From Planctomycetota bacterium (GTDB lineage Bacteria; Planctomycetota; Phycisphaerae; Phycisphaerales; SM1A02), in the NCBI GenBank assembly GCA_022568135.1, contig JADFFQ010000003.1, forward strand, positions 62,001-126,000: a DNA stretch of 64,000 bases, in the 5' to 3' direction. The notes under the pieces are model-generated. The model saw only the letters and a program-made list of their open reading frames with translations, was not told the origin of the DNA and did not search any database. A program made the position numbers and the translations under genes. Within the stretch, counting starts at the first letter, position 1, and every line of letters begins with the position of its first letter. Positions 50,131-58,824 of this stretch are shown piece after piece.

Positions 50131-50642
50131 GGCTGCGAGCTATCTGAGATTATGCACCTGGGGCCTGACGCGATGCAATGGTTGCCGCTGCCCCCTGTGC
50201 CGACGCCTCCGCTCACCGTCAGCAAATGGATGATGAGCGACAAACCGGTACGGTCGCCGCTACTGGTTCGGGCGATTCTGCGGGTGCTGTCGCGATCGGC
50301 GAGCCGCCGCAAGGCCGACCGCCGATGGGCCATCTCCTCTCACGATTCAGGGGGGATCACCTCTGAGCCCCGGGCGGGCCCCGCTCGCCTGGCTGCTCAG
50401 CCGGGGTCTCGTCGTGCGAGGGTGGGCCCGGCTGTGTTGACTGGGCCCCAACAGTGGCGCCGCACAGACCCCCAATCATGGCAGCAACGACGATTCGCGG
50501 CTCCGGAAAACGAGTCATCGGCTCGGCCCCTTCGCCATGGGCTGCCTTTCTATCGTCCAACGCTCCCATCGGCTGGGTATTGCCCACGCGTCAATCCCAC
50601 TGCAGGCTATGATTGTCCGCATTCTCGGAGCACCGGCCACAG
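50131..50642. other. Gap between GT4 and mrp with two doubtful small frames
   Basis: Two minus-strand frames deserve mention. One at 50357-50518 (53 residues) starts MTRFPEPRIVVAAMIGGLCG with a signal-peptide-like end at GAQS and a Pro-rich tail. The other at 50127-50333 (68 residues) overlaps the GT4 start by ATGA. Neither has a recognisable domain. Their order would make a small operon leading into the GT4 gene. Confidence 0.3.
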
Positions 50643-51746
50643 ATGCCCCTCACCAGTGAACAAGTTCACGACGCCCTTCGCACGGTCAAGGATCCGGACC
50701 TGCACAAGGATCTGGTGACGCTGCAAATGGTGAAGGACGTCCAGGCGGACGGCGACGATGTGTCCATTCACATCGAGTTGACCACGCCCGCGTGCCCGCT
50801 CAAGGACAAGATTCGTGATGACATCGAGCTGGCGGTCAAAGCCAAGGCCGAGGAAGTTGGCACGACCGTTAAAGCCGTCAATGTCGAGTTCTCCGCGGAC
50901 GTGCGAAAGGCCAACGAAAGGGCTAAAGACCGCGACAATCCGCTGCCGGACGTGAAGCATGTGATTGCAGTCGGCGCAGGCAAGGGCGGCGTGGGCAAAT
51001 CGACCGTGGCCGTCAACCTGGCCGTGGGGTTGGCCCAATTTGGCGCCAAGGTCGGATTGCTCGACGGCGACATCTACGGCCCGTCGTTGAAAACGATGCT
51101 CGGGTTGGATGACGTGCCGACGCCCAAACCGCGAGGCAACATCCTGGTGCCATTCGAGGTGCACGGCATCAGGTCGATGACCATCGGCAAGCTGGTGCCC
51201 CCGGACAAGCCGCTGATCTGGCGCGGTCCGATGGCTCACGGGGCATTCAAGCAACTCGCCACCCAGACCGATTGGGGCGAGCTGGATTACCTGATCGTCG
51301 ATCTGCCGCCGGGCACGGGCGATGTTCCGCTGACCCTGACCCAGTTGCTGCCGCTGACCGGTGCGGTGGTGGTGTGCACGCCGCAGCAGGTCGCGCTGGA
51401 CGACGCCACCCGGGCGGTGCGGATGTTCCAGCAGCTCGGTGTGGAGGTGCTAGGGATCGTTGAGAACATGAGTTACTTCGTCGGCGACGACGGCAAGACG
51501 TACGACATCTTCGGCCGAGGCGGGGCGGAAATGATGGCCCAGCAGATGAACCTGCCGTTCCTCGGGGCGGTGCCGATCCACATGGAGCTGCGGGTCAATT
51601 GCGACGCCGGCGAGCCGCTGAAGAACTGGCGGGGCAATGCGGCGCTGGCTGAGGAGCTCGATCGGCTGTGCAAGAACCTCGCCGCCCAGATCTCCATCGC
51701 CACCTTAAGCGGCAAGTTCGTCCAGCCGACGCTGTCAGTCAGTTGA
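50643..51746 (+). CDS. mrp: Mrp/NBP35-family ATPase, iron-sulfur cluster carrier
   Basis: 367 residues from ATG 50643. The N-terminal MIP18/DUF59 domain (1-85) includes VKDPDLHKDLVTLQMVKDV and TTPACPLKD. The deviant Walker A is VGAGKGGVGKSTVAVNLAVG (about 109-128) and LIVDLPPGTGDVPLTL is Walker B. Family members carry and deliver 4Fe-4S clusters. The C-terminal CxxC that binds the cluster in many members is missing: the position reads NMSYFVGDDGKTYDIFGRGG. The last eleven codons and the stop lie in a 36-bp sequence repeated exactly at 53603-53638, marking the junction of an inserted cassette. Confidence 0.93.
   Translation: MPLTSEQVHDALRTVKDPDLHKDLVTLQMVKDVQADGDDVSIHIELTTPACPLKDKIRDDIELAVKAKAEEVGTTVKAVNVEFSADVRKANERAKDRDNPLPDVKHVIAVGAGKGGVGKSTVAVNLAVGLAQFGAKVGLLDGDIYGPSLKTMLGLDDVPTPKPRGNILVPFEVHGIRSMTIGKLVPPDKPLIWRGPMAHGAFKQLATQTDWGELDYLIVDLPPGTGDVPLTLTQLLPLTGAVVVCTPQQVALDDATRAVRMFQQLGVEVLGIVENMSYFVGDDGKTYDIFGRGGAEMMAQQMNLPFLGAVPIHMELRVNCDAGEPLKNWRGNAALAEELDRLCKNLAAQISIATLSGKFVQPTLSVS
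51711..51746 (+). repeat. 36-bp direct repeat, left cassette boundary
   Basis: Exact copy of 53603-53638, starting GGCAAGTTCGTCCAGCCGAC. It encodes the last eleven residues and stop of mrp. The bases outside the repeat differ on both sides, so the match is sharply bounded. Confidence 0.95.
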
Positions 51747-51756
51747 ACAGGCCAGG

Positions 51757-52641
51757 TTGACGACCCGTATCACCACCGAGAAGATGTCGCCAGCCGGAGA
51801 TACAGCGGTGGACGCATCGCCTGAGACAACCCAGCGAACGGGAAGTCCCCGCTTCAAGAACCCTCCCGTTGTTGAAACCGCCCTCGGTATCCAGTTTGCC
51901 GAATTGGCCGATTTCAAGACATCGCATTTCGGTCTGTTCTATGAACACATCCGAGATCGGTATCCGATCGTGAAGGATCAACCTCGGCTTGATCCGATAA
52001 TCGAAACATTCCCGAAAGCACCCCGGATCCCCCAATTCAAGGTCCGTACGACGCCGAGACCCGAGCGCGTGTGGTACGAGAACTCCGAAGAAGGCTCCCG
52101 GCTCGTTCAACTTCAGCCCGACCGCTTTGGCTTCAATTGGCGCAAGCCAAGCCCAGATGATGCTCCCTACCCGAGCTACCTTAAGAACAGCCGCCTCTGC
52201 CTCGACGAGTTTGCTCGTTTTCTCGATATGTGCAAGGCTGAGGGCTTTCAGGTACAGCCTGATGTATGTGAGGTCGTCTACGTCAACCAGATTTGGCCGC
52301 AGGCGGGAGAATCGCTGGTAGAGCTGTTTGCGACGGTGTTCTCCGGGATCAGCTGGCAGGCGAGTGACGACTGGCTTCCGGCACCGGAGCTTGTCACGCT
52401 CAATCGAGTTTTCGAAATCGGACAACAGCAGGGCCGGCTCTACGCCGAAGCTGGAATGGCGACACAGAAGGACGGTGGGGACTGCATCGCGCTCAAGGTG
52501 ACGGGTCGGGTGCTGCATCAATCGGGCGACCCTGCCGGGGTTGAACAAAGCCTGAAACTGGCCCATGACTGGGTTGTGAACGGCTTTGTCAGCCTTACTA
52601 ACGCGACGATCCGAAAAGAACGATGGGGACAAACGGCATGA
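51757..52641 (+). CDS. TIGR04255 family protein, first gene of the cassette
   Basis: 294 residues from TTG 51757; ATG 51784 would give 285. The family start is clear: RFKNPPVVETALGIQFAELA, then HFGLFYEHIRDRYPIVKDQP. VYVNQIWP lies in the middle, and a C-terminal sheet region ends in DWVVNGFVSLTNATIRKERWG. Members are sporadically distributed soluble proteins of unknown function, typically in variable regions. No nuclease, transferase or membrane motif is visible. The next gene overlaps its stop by ATGA, so expression is coupled. A defence or toxin-antitoxin role is only a hypothesis from context. Confidence 0.82.
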   Translation: MTTRITTEKMSPAGDTAVDASPETTQRTGSPRFKNPPVVETALGIQFAELADFKTSHFGLFYEHIRDRYPIVKDQPRLDPIIETFPKAPRIPQFKVRTTPRPERVWYENSEEGSRLVQLQPDRFGFNWRKPSPDDAPYPSYLKNSRLCLDEFARFLDMCKAEGFQVQPDVCEVVYVNQIWPQAGESLVELFATVFSGISWQASDDWLPAPELVTLNRVFEIGQQQGRLYAEAGMATQKDGGDCIALKVTGRVLHQSGDPAGVEQSLKLAHDWVVNGFVSLTNATIRKERWGQTA

Positions 52642-53105
52642 GTCAAGCAAGCGCGATCGACGCAACGGAGCTCGCCTTTTTCGAAGCCACAAGCGTCCCG
52701 ACTACCGCAACATCGACCGGCGAAGCATGGGCGCCGAAACCCGCCACATTGGCCCTCCGCGAGGAAACATCAGCGTGGCTGAGCGAACGCGTTGATCGAC
52801 TTCGGCGTCTACTGGGACTTCAGGAGAATTGGGACAGCTACGGCGCCAAACCGATTGATCCTCGCTCAGTTGAGTTCGCGGTTCGGCTGCTGACATCACT
52901 TGCAGACGTTGATGGTATTGAGGCCCCGACGGTCACCGCGTCACCCGACGGAAACGCAGCCCTGTGTTGGGATGACGGTCATCGCAGCCTGGACGTCGAG
53001 ATTCTGGCAGATGGGAGCATTGAGTACGCCTATCTCAACGACGAGGACCACGAAGGAACCACCTTGGATGCTGAGGACCTTGCCATTCTCTTGACGCAGT
53101 CGTGA
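52638..53105 (+). CDS. Acidic unknown protein, second gene of the cassette
   Basis: 155 residues from ATG 52638, overlapping the previous stop by four bases. The central motif is RLRRLLGLQENWDSYGAKPIDPRSVEFAVRLL. It is followed by a beta-rich acidic segment, PTVTASPDGNAALCWDDGHR, then SLDVEILADGSIEYAYLNDED. This ENWDSYGA-type motif recurs in uncharacterised proteins of accessory regions, as far as I recall. It is soluble, with no known catalytic residues. Its small size, acidity and coupling to the TIGR04255 gene would fit an antitoxin or adaptor, but nothing in the sequence proves this. Confidence 0.75.
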   Translation: MSQASAIDATELAFFEATSVPTTATSTGEAWAPKPATLALREETSAWLSERVDRLRRLLGLQENWDSYGAKPIDPRSVEFAVRLLTSLADVDGIEAPTVTASPDGNAALCWDDGHRSLDVEILADGSIEYAYLNDEDHEGTTLDAEDLAILLTQS

Positions 53106-53143
53106 CGAACCGGGGAATCTAGACTTCTGGCGGGTCAATGTGA

Positions 53144-53587
53144 ATGCCAGAGCTTGAGCAGCAGGAGATTTCCGACGACGAAATCATCCTGCGGCGGATC
53201 CCCAATCAGCCAGACTGCATCAAGCACAGACCGGGAATCGGCCTGACGGCCACAAGCTTCGCCATCAGAAATCTTCCCGGAAAGAAAGGATCGTCCTGGA
53301 CCCGGCTGGTCCAGACAAGCCCGCGGAAGCTTCTTGACCAGCTTCAACTCGACGGCATATCGCCGAAGGGTTGGATGGTTTGCAGAATCCGTGTCTCCGA
53401 CGTTCGTGACTTCAGGTTGGATGTGATCCACCTGCCAACTGAGCGCGACGCGGGTCACTGTGAAATCCGGGAGACGCCGAGGCAATCATTCTCGCCTGCC
53501 ATATGGTCGAAGCTGGCAAGGAGGACCCGCATCCTGACAGCAGAGGAGGTGGAAACGCTTCAGGCCGGCAACCAGCTCGCAGAGTGA
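53144..53587 (+). CDS. Unknown protein, third gene of the cassette
   Basis: 147 residues from ATG 53144, 38 bases after the second gene. It is soluble and mildly basic. It reads ILRRIPNQPDCIKHRPGIGL and TATSFAIRNLPGKKGSSWTR near the N-terminus. The middle (DVIHLPTERDAGHCEIRETP) contains a His/Cys-rich turn, DAGHC. The C-terminal SPAIWSKLARRTRILTAEEV is helical. No family is recognised. It ends 16 bases before the right 36-bp repeat, so it closes the cassette. Its consistent direction and spacing suggest one operon. Confidence 0.7.
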   Translation: MPELEQQEISDDEIILRRIPNQPDCIKHRPGIGLTATSFAIRNLPGKKGSSWTRLVQTSPRKLLDQLQLDGISPKGWMVCRIRVSDVRDFRLDVIHLPTERDAGHCEIRETPRQSFSPAIWSKLARRTRILTAEEVETLQAGNQLAE

Positions 53588-53602
53588 CATCAGATGATCT
53601 GG

Positions 53603-53638
53603 GGCAAGTTCGTCCAGCCGACGCTGTCAGTCAGTTGA
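53603..53638 (+). repeat. 36-bp direct repeat, right cassette boundary
   Basis: Exact copy of 51711-51746. Read on the minus strand it contains the stop codon (53627-53629) of the frameshifted gene that converges on mrp. Before insertion, the mrp and convergent stops therefore overlapped within this sequence. Confidence 0.95.
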
Positions 53639-53964
53639 CTGCGGTTGGTTCGCCGGCTCAGGTTGCTCGGCGAGGATGGGCGTGATGTCCAGCGTGGTGC
53701 GGTACTCGGCGCCGTCCGGCAGGCGTTGCTCGCCTTCGATGCGCTCAATGAGCATCGACTGGAGGTTGACCAACAAGTCGAACCTGGCCGTGTAATCCTC
53801 GCTCGAGCCAGCGGCTGCGGCGGGCGTCTCACCCCCGCGAATGATTGAGGATTGACGAGCCCGACGCGCATCGGGCTGGCGCACAAGCCCATCTGTTGGG
53901 AGCACTGAATCAACGGGTCGCCGGTGGACTCGACAGCGTCGGCGAGTTCGGATGCGATAACCAT
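53627..53964 (-). pseudogene. Small gene of the CPBP operon with an apparent frameshift
   Basis: It starts at ATG 53964, three bases after the stop of the CPBP gene (MVIASELADAVESTGDPLIQ). The frame then loses protein character after VGLVNPQSFAG. The sensible continuation is in another frame: GETPAAAAGSSEDYTARFDL, LVNLQSMLIERIEGEQRLPD, ending at 53627. The two join if one G is added to the run of five Gs at about 53835-53839 (minus strand). The joined product would have about 112 residues with a C-terminal NLQSMLIERIEG helix. The change could be a real mutation, a sequencing error or programmed slippage. Confidence 0.55.
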
Positions 53965-53967
53965 CAG

Positions 53968-55539
53968 CTACACTCCAAGCACGATCATCAGCAACCCCAT
54001 GACCAGACCGTTGGAGACCCCGTGGATCATCATCGAGGGGATCAGTGTACCGCGCCACTCCCGCACCAGCGCCATGCCCAGAGCCAGTGACATCAGCGCC
54101 GGGACCGCAACCAACCCCTGCGGGTGAATCACCGCAAAGACAAACCCGTTGATCGAAGCGCTCAACAGCACGCTGAGCACAAGCCCGAACCGGTTTGTGG
54201 CGTCGCGCAGGTGTCGATACAGCACACCGCGAAACATCGTCTCCTCCACGATCGGCGCAGCTACCGCAGCCAGAAACAGAATCTGGAGCTTCGGCCACAG
54301 ATCGGAGCCACTCATGTACACGATGATCGGATGGGCCGGGCCCCCGCTGGGCGCGAACGTCGGCGGCTCGCCCGCCGCCGCACTCTGCAGGAGTATGAGC
54401 GTCAGAGTGAGAACCAGGCCAATCCCAAGCAGCGGAAGCGTCGCCAGATAGGCGCCCACGCCGATGCAAGGCTCCACCACCGGCATCCGCCCCAGGGTGA
54501 GCCCGACATCCCGCCGCACCGTTGGCCAGGATATCCCCCGGACCACCGGCCAGCCCAGCGCGAGCAGGCTGGCGAAGAACATGATGATCGTGAGCAGCAT
54601 GGCCGTCGAATCCGTCGCGACCAGCCCGGCCAGAACCTGCAGTACAAGGAATAGCACCAGCCACACGGCAAACGTCTCGGCATACACCGCGTGATGTGGC
54701 CGGGAGCTACCGAGGCCGCTTCGTAGCGTCCCAACGAGCGTGAGCACGATTAGCAGAATCAGGCCGACGAGCCCCACGAACCCGGCGGCGATCCCCACCG
54801 TCGCCACCGAGAAGACCAGGATCGCCACAATGCGGGCCGGGCGCAGCGCCGCGTCCCGGGCTGCGACATCGTCACCGCCCGGGGGCGCCAGCGCGAGCCG
54901 GCCGAACCACCCGAGCTGCTCAACGAGCATGTCCTGGTCGATGGGAGCTATCCCCAATGCGGCACCTGCGGTTCCTGCCGTCGCATCCGCGGCATCGGCG
55001 TCGGGCGGCTCAGCCGGATAGAGTTGGTGGAGCATGCGCTGGACGGCGGCCTGCGCCTCACTCAACTGCACCGGCTCGCCGACGGGCGGGTCAGCGATGT
55101 GCGCATCAAGCTGCTCAAGCTGCCGCCGCGCCTCATCTGGTCCGACGAGTTCCGCCGCGAGAATGATGAAGCGCTGACGTTGACCGACGGTTCCGATGTT
55201 CAACGGTCCCTGGGCCTTGTCGTACACCTTGGACAGCACTTCCGCGTCCATCGAAAAGAGCCGCGCCACACCGACGAGATGCTTCCCCTGCATTTGCATG
55301 ACGGTCAGGCCCACCTGATCCTCGTTGCCGGATTCTGCGGACGACGGCATCCGATGCTGCATGACGATCGTGAGCAGACACGTCGCGATGATGACCAGCC
55401 AGGCGGGCAATGCCCAGCCCTTGGGTCGTGGCGACGAGGGACGCGACGATGGCGGTTGTGGCAAGGCGGCCTCAAGTTCTGCGGACTGCCTGGCCTCGCC
55501 AGGTGCGGGCGGACCAACCGAACTGACGTCACTGTCCAT
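53968..55539 (-). CDS. CPBP family intramembrane protease with long N-terminal domain
   Basis: 523 residues from ATG 55539, preceded by GAGGTGAT. After a Pro/Ser-rich cytoplasmic stretch, one helix ([18 protein letters not shown]) leads into a large soluble region of about 150 residues, which includes [20 protein letters not shown]. About eight helices follow. The CPBP motifs are in the last third: [14 protein letters not shown] (EExxxR), [10 protein letters not shown] and MMIHGVSNG. The N-terminal domain is unusual for the family and may sense or recruit substrate. The downstream small gene is translationally close and frameshifted. It diverges from rplM. Confidence 0.85.
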   Translation of the reverse strand: MDSDVSSVGPPAPGEARQSAELEAALPQPPSSRPSSPRPKGWALPAWLVIIATCLLTIVMQHRMPSSAESGNEDQVGLTVMQMQGKHLVGVARLFSMDAEVLSKVYDKAQGPLNIGTVGQRQRFIILAAELVGPDEARRQLEQLDAHIADPPVGEPVQLSEAQAAVQRMLHQLYPAEPPDADAADATAGTAGAALGIAPIDQDMLVEQLGWFGRLALAPPGGDDVAARDAALRPARIVAILVFSVATVGIAAGFVGLVGLILLIVLTLVGTLRSGLGSSRPHHAVYAETFAVWLVLFLVLQVLAGLVATDSTAMLLTIIMFFASLLALGWPVVRGISWPTVRRDVGLTLGRMPVVEPCIGVGAYLATLPLLGIGLVLTLTLILLQSAAAGEPPTFAPSGGPAHPIIVYMSGSDLWPKLQILFLAAVAAPIVEETMFRGVLYRHLRDATNRFGLVLSVLLSASINGFVFAVIHPQGLVAVPALMSLALGMALVREWRGTLIPSMMIHGVSNGLVMGLLMIVLGV

Positions 55540-55792
55540 CGGGATCACCTCGTGCCCGCCGGTGCTCTGCTGCTCGCCACGGCGCACCATGCAAGGGTCT
55601 ATCGGCACCACCCGGCTGGACCCGGGGCTCGCCGCAAGACCCCCAGGCTACCAGCGAAGCGCCCCGGCCGTGAGGGCTTTGCTTCAGGAGCCGATCTGCG
55701 GCCTTGACACAACGTGCGCGTCGGCTAGGCTCACAGGCCCGCTCCCACTCCGCTCATTCAGAGGATCAACGCAGTACTCTCACGCCCCCGCC

Positions 55793-56227
55793 ATGCCTCG
55801 CCAGACGTACTTCGCCAAAGCCGCAGATGTCACGCCCGCGTGGCGGCACGTGGACGCCGAGGGGCAAGTCCTCGGCCGGCTCGCTACCCGGATCGCCACC
55901 GTCCTGATGGGCAAGCATCGGCCTGACTACACGCCGCACGTCCTCGGCGGGGACTTCGTCATCGTCACCAACGCGGAGAAGATCGTGCTCACGGGGCGCA
56001 AGGCAGAGCAGAAAATGAAGCTCCGCTACAGCGGCTATCCTGGGGGCCTCAAGGCGGAGAGCTACGCCTCGCTGCTGAAGCGCCGCCCCAGAGTGGTGAT
56101 GGAGGATGCGGTGCGGCGGATGCTGCCGAAGAATAAGCTGGGCCGCAGGATGTTCACGAATCTCAAGGTGTATGCCGGGCCGGATCACCCACATCACGCA
56201 CAACAACCGGTTCCGCTGGACTCGTAA
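55793..56227 (+). CDS. rplM: 50S ribosomal protein L13
   Basis: 144 residues from ATG 55793. L13 is an early-assembly 50S protein. Family blocks are [41 protein letters not shown] and the [20 protein letters not shown] segment with [15 protein letters not shown] at the end. The start is supported by the conserved residues beginning about 17 residues later; the open frame extends further upstream but without protein character. It is followed 75 bases later by rpsI, the usual L13-S9 operon. Confidence 0.96.
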   Translation: MPRQTYFAKAADVTPAWRHVDAEGQVLGRLATRIATVLMGKHRPDYTPHVLGGDFVIVTNAEKIVLTGRKAEQKMKLRYSGYPGGLKAESYASLLKRRPRVVMEDAVRRMLPKNKLGRRMFTNLKVYAGPDHPHHAQQPVPLDS

Positions 56228-56302
56228 CCGGCTATCATCAATCACGGCAGCGACCATGCTGATCGACCTTCTTGAGAGAGGTTTCCACGACCTACGCACA
56301 CC

Positions 56303-56995
56303 ATGAACGAGCCCAGCAATAACCCCAGCGCCGAGTCGAAACCAAGCGGCAGCGAGCCCGACGGACCGCCGGTTGCGGGGCCGGAGGTCTCAAGCAGCGG
56401 CGAGGCGAGCGAGCCGGGTTCATCGCCACCCGCACCGTCTGCGGCCCAGAAGCCGGCTGCAACCGATCCGCCGTCAGAGAGCAAACCGGCCCCTGCGGCC
56501 ACGACGGCCAAAGCCGCGAAGCGGTCGCCGGCCGGTGCTGCAAAGAAACGAGCGAGTACAGCTGCCACCCCTTCGGCCACCCCAAGCCCCGAGGCGCCGA
56601 AGAGCGTCGGCCAATGGTGGTGGGGCACCGGCCGACGAAAGACCGCCGTCGCCCGAGTCCGCATCCGCCCCGGTGACGGCAAGTTCATGGTGAACAAGCG
56701 CGCTTATGGTGACTACTTCACCGAAGAACGCGATCGCAAGGATTTGATGGGCGTGCTCGAAAAGACCAACACGGCTTCCAGCCTCGAGATCCACGTCAAC
56801 GTCGGCGGCGGCGGGTATACCGGACAGGCCGGCGCCATCGTGCTGGGTCTCGGCCGGGCGCTTCTCAAATACGATCAGGTGCTGGAACCGATCCTCCGCA
56901 GCAACGGATTCCTTACCCGCGATCCTCGCAAGGTCGAACGCAAGAAGTACGGCCAGCCGGGCGCCAGAAAGAGGTTCCAATTCTCTAAGCGCTGA
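56303..56995 (+). CDS. rpsI: 30S ribosomal protein S9 with long low-complexity N-terminal extension
   Basis: 230 residues, against about 130 for a typical S9. Residues about 101-230 are canonical: WWGTGRRKTAVARVRIRPG, FMVNKRAYGDYF, VNVGGGGYTGQAGAIVLGLG, and a C-terminus GQPGARKRFQFSKR whose Lys-Arg tail reaches the P-site tRNA. Residues 1-100 are a Pro/Ala/Ser/Lys-rich disordered extension (SESKPAPAATTAKAAKRSPA). ATG 56303 is the first available start, and the frame stays open without another obvious ribosome-binding site, so the extension is probably translated. A terminator follows the gene. Confidence 0.93.
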   Translation: MNEPSNNPSAESKPSGSEPDGPPVAGPEVSSSGEASEPGSSPPAPSAAQKPAATDPPSESKPAPAATTAKAAKRSPAGAAKKRASTAATPSATPSPEAPKSVGQWWWGTGRRKTAVARVRIRPGDGKFMVNKRAYGDYFTEERDRKDLMGVLEKTNTASSLEIHVNVGGGGYTGQAGAIVLGLGRALLKYDQVLEPILRSNGFLTRDPRKVERKKYGQPGARKRFQFSKR

Positions 56996-57033
56996 ACACT
57001 CGAAACGGTCTCATGTTCGTTCTCCTTTTGTGA

Positions 57034-57066
57034 AGCCCTCGAAGTGGATCTCCACTTCGGGGGTTT
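57034..57066 (+). terminator. Rho-independent terminator after rpsI
   Basis: CCCTCGAAGTGG-ATCT-CCACTTCGGGGG is a 12-base stem with one G-U pair. It is followed immediately by TTTTTC. It lies about 40 bases after the S9 stop and ends the rplM-rpsI operon. Confidence 0.88.
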
Positions 57067-57110
57067 TTCATGACGACCAACGGTCTCGGCGGTCTCGGCG
57101 CGGTCAACGA

Positions 57111-58781
57111 TCAACGTTCAGGGATGTTGGCAGCGAGCGATCGAAGCTGTCGGTGAGCGGTTCGCATTGTTCGGGCAAGAGCATTGCGGTTCAGCCGTAG
57201 CTGCCCGGCCAGCTCAGCAAGCGTGAGCGGTTGGAAGCCACTGAGCCCGTAGCGAAGCGTGATCATTCGCTGCAAAGGCGGGTCAAGGCGCACCACCAAC
57301 GGCTGGAGGTCCGACCTCAACGCCAGCCACCTCTGCCAAGGGTTCAAGGAACCGAACGGATCAGCGAGTATCACCGAGCCCGGTTGATGGCGAGTGGCCG
57401 CCCTGCCAACCGCCGGGCGATGCACACTGGCCGCAAGCGCGCGGTTCATCGCGTAACCGCACCGCCGGCCGAGGCGGCGGCCGCGGCTCGGATCGATCGT
57501 CTCTACCGCGCCCCCAATCACTGCGAACGCCAGCCTGAGCAATGTGAGAATCTCCTCTGACGGCTGGTGCTCCAGTGAACGGTGAAGCGCCTGCTCGATG
57601 CACCCAACAGCGGCCGGAAGCCCGATCACAACCAGACGGCGTTTGAGCAGGGTCGCCCAGCGCAGATCGGTCTCGATCTGATCGAGCACATTCGACGCGG
57701 GATACTCGCTCAGGGCTTCGATCGCGACTCGGGCGCGCCGCTTGAGCAGGTTGTAGCCGCCGACCAGCGCCTGCTCAATGTTCTTAGGCGGCGTTTCGGC
57801 TTGCCGGACCGCCTCGATCAAGGCCAAAGCGTCATGATGCGGCGGCAGATCAGCCAACCCGCTGGTCACCGCCGGCGAGGAAAGGATCACCGATTCGGCG
57901 TCGTCACCGTCCGCCGATGGCATTGAGGTGGGCAGGATGAACTTCAGATCCAGCGCCCCAAGCAACTCGCGGCGGCGGCGGTTGACGGCCCGATCGATCG
58001 TCGGGCGGGTCTTGGAGAACCGGCGGCAAAGAACCCCCCAAGAGACCCCCCTTTGGGCGGCGCGATGGATCAGCCGAACGTCGCGGTCGGTCAGCGGGCC
58101 CATTTCAGCGAACATCGGTTCATCGCCCCGGCGATCATGGCGATGCAGGATGGATCGCAGTGTCTCGTGCGCCCGGCCGTACTTCCGTGCCAACTGCTTC
58201 GCAACAGCGTTGAGCGACATTCCCGGCGTGCGGCGGAGGTCTCTCGCGTCATGGATGATGCTTCGCACGACCGTTTCGCCGACCCGGCTGAACTCAGATG
58301 CACGGGCGATCTTGCCTCGATGACCGCGCGCAAAGCGCTGCAGTGAATCTTCAAAGCACGCCAGGCGCTGGGTCCCGTCACCGAACACGACATAGTGGCA
58401 GACCAGCCCCTGCTTCCGATACCGCTGGAGCGTCTTGGCGGAGATATTCAATCGTCGCGCCATATCATCGAGCGTCACCGGCGACCGATCGTCATGCTGT
58501 GATGAAAGGTCCAGGCCCTGGCTGAGCCGTTGGATAAGGGTGACCAAGTCCGCCACCAACGCCTCGCCGACCAACCCCACCGGCTCATCCGGGAGGTCAG
58601 GCCGGTACCCCGTGATTCGGAAAATGATGAACTCCTCTGGGTAAACCTGCTGAGGATTGATCTGGGCGACGAGCTGCTCAGCGGCCTCCATTTGCCGGCG
58701 CCGGGCGACGGGCGGCGCGTACATCAACTGTCGAAACAACTCGCCGAGGGCGGCGATCTGGAAGCGGGCTACTCGAGGCAT
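57111..58781 (-). CDS. Large multi-HTH regulator with sigma-70 region 4-like C-terminus
   Basis: 556 residues from ATG 58781. At least three DNA-binding segments are visible. One is a MerR-like HTH at about 120-170 (TLDDMARRLNISAKTLQRYR). The second is an HTH-like stretch at about 195-225 (SLNAVAKQLARKYGRAHETL). The third is a C-terminal sigma region 4-like segment (LDPPLQRMITLRYGLSGFQP, then LTLAELAGQLRLNRNALART). Region 2 and its promoter-melting aromatic residues are not recognisable, so it is not a standard sigma factor. It could be a divergent sigma or an anti-sigma-like adaptor. It converges on the rpsI terminator and lies downstream of mqnA on the same strand. Confidence 0.72.
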   Translation of the reverse strand: MPRVARFQIAALGELFRQLMYAPPVARRRQMEAAEQLVAQINPQQVYPEEFIIFRITGYRPDLPDEPVGLVGEALVADLVTLIQRLSQGLDLSSQHDDRSPVTLDDMARRLNISAKTLQRYRKQGLVCHYVVFGDGTQRLACFEDSLQRFARGHRGKIARASEFSRVGETVVRSIIHDARDLRRTPGMSLNAVAKQLARKYGRAHETLRSILHRHDRRGDEPMFAEMGPLTDRDVRLIHRAAQRGVSWGVLCRRFSKTRPTIDRAVNRRRRELLGALDLKFILPTSMPSADGDDAESVILSSPAVTSGLADLPPHHDALALIEAVRQAETPPKNIEQALVGGYNLLKRRARVAIEALSEYPASNVLDQIETDLRWATLLKRRLVVIGLPAAVGCIEQALHRSLEHQPSEEILTLLRLAFAVIGGAVETIDPSRGRRLGRRCGYAMNRALAASVHRPAVGRAATRHQPGSVILADPFGSLNPWQRWLALRSDLQPLVVRLDPPLQRMITLRYGLSGFQPLTLAELAGQLRLNRNALARTMRTAHRQLRSLAANIPER

Positions 58782-58824
58782 GGCGCGTTGGGGTGGGAGG
58801 TGACAGGGGGCAGGTGACGGTGTG

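Larger units (their letters stand above)
51747..53602 (+). mobile_element. Putative mobile cassette carrying three co-directional genes
   Basis: 1856 bases between two exact 36-bp repeats. The left repeat completes mrp, and the right repeat contains the stop codon of the converging frameshifted gene at 53627. Removing one repeat plus the interior would restore a compact mrp-to-converging-gene junction. The interior holds three plus-strand genes, no recombinase or transposase, and looks less GC-rich than its neighbours. This is the footprint of an insertion with a 36-bp target or attachment duplication; the enzyme must act in trans or be lost. Confidence 0.7.

Noticed and set aside
49852-50718. 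288-residue plus-strand frame upstream of mrp
   Set aside because: It is antisense to the GT4 gene and has no domain; the true mrp start is ATG 50643 in another frame.
53590-53964. 124-residue uninterrupted minus-strand frame as the real gene
   Set aside because: After the first 45 residues it becomes Arg/Ser/Thr-rich shadow sequence and runs through the 36-bp repeat into the cassette; the sensible continuation is in the other frame.
57111-58781. Annotation as a standard RNA polymerase sigma factor
   Set aside because: Only a region 4-like end is visible; no region 2 was found, so a generic regulator call is safer.
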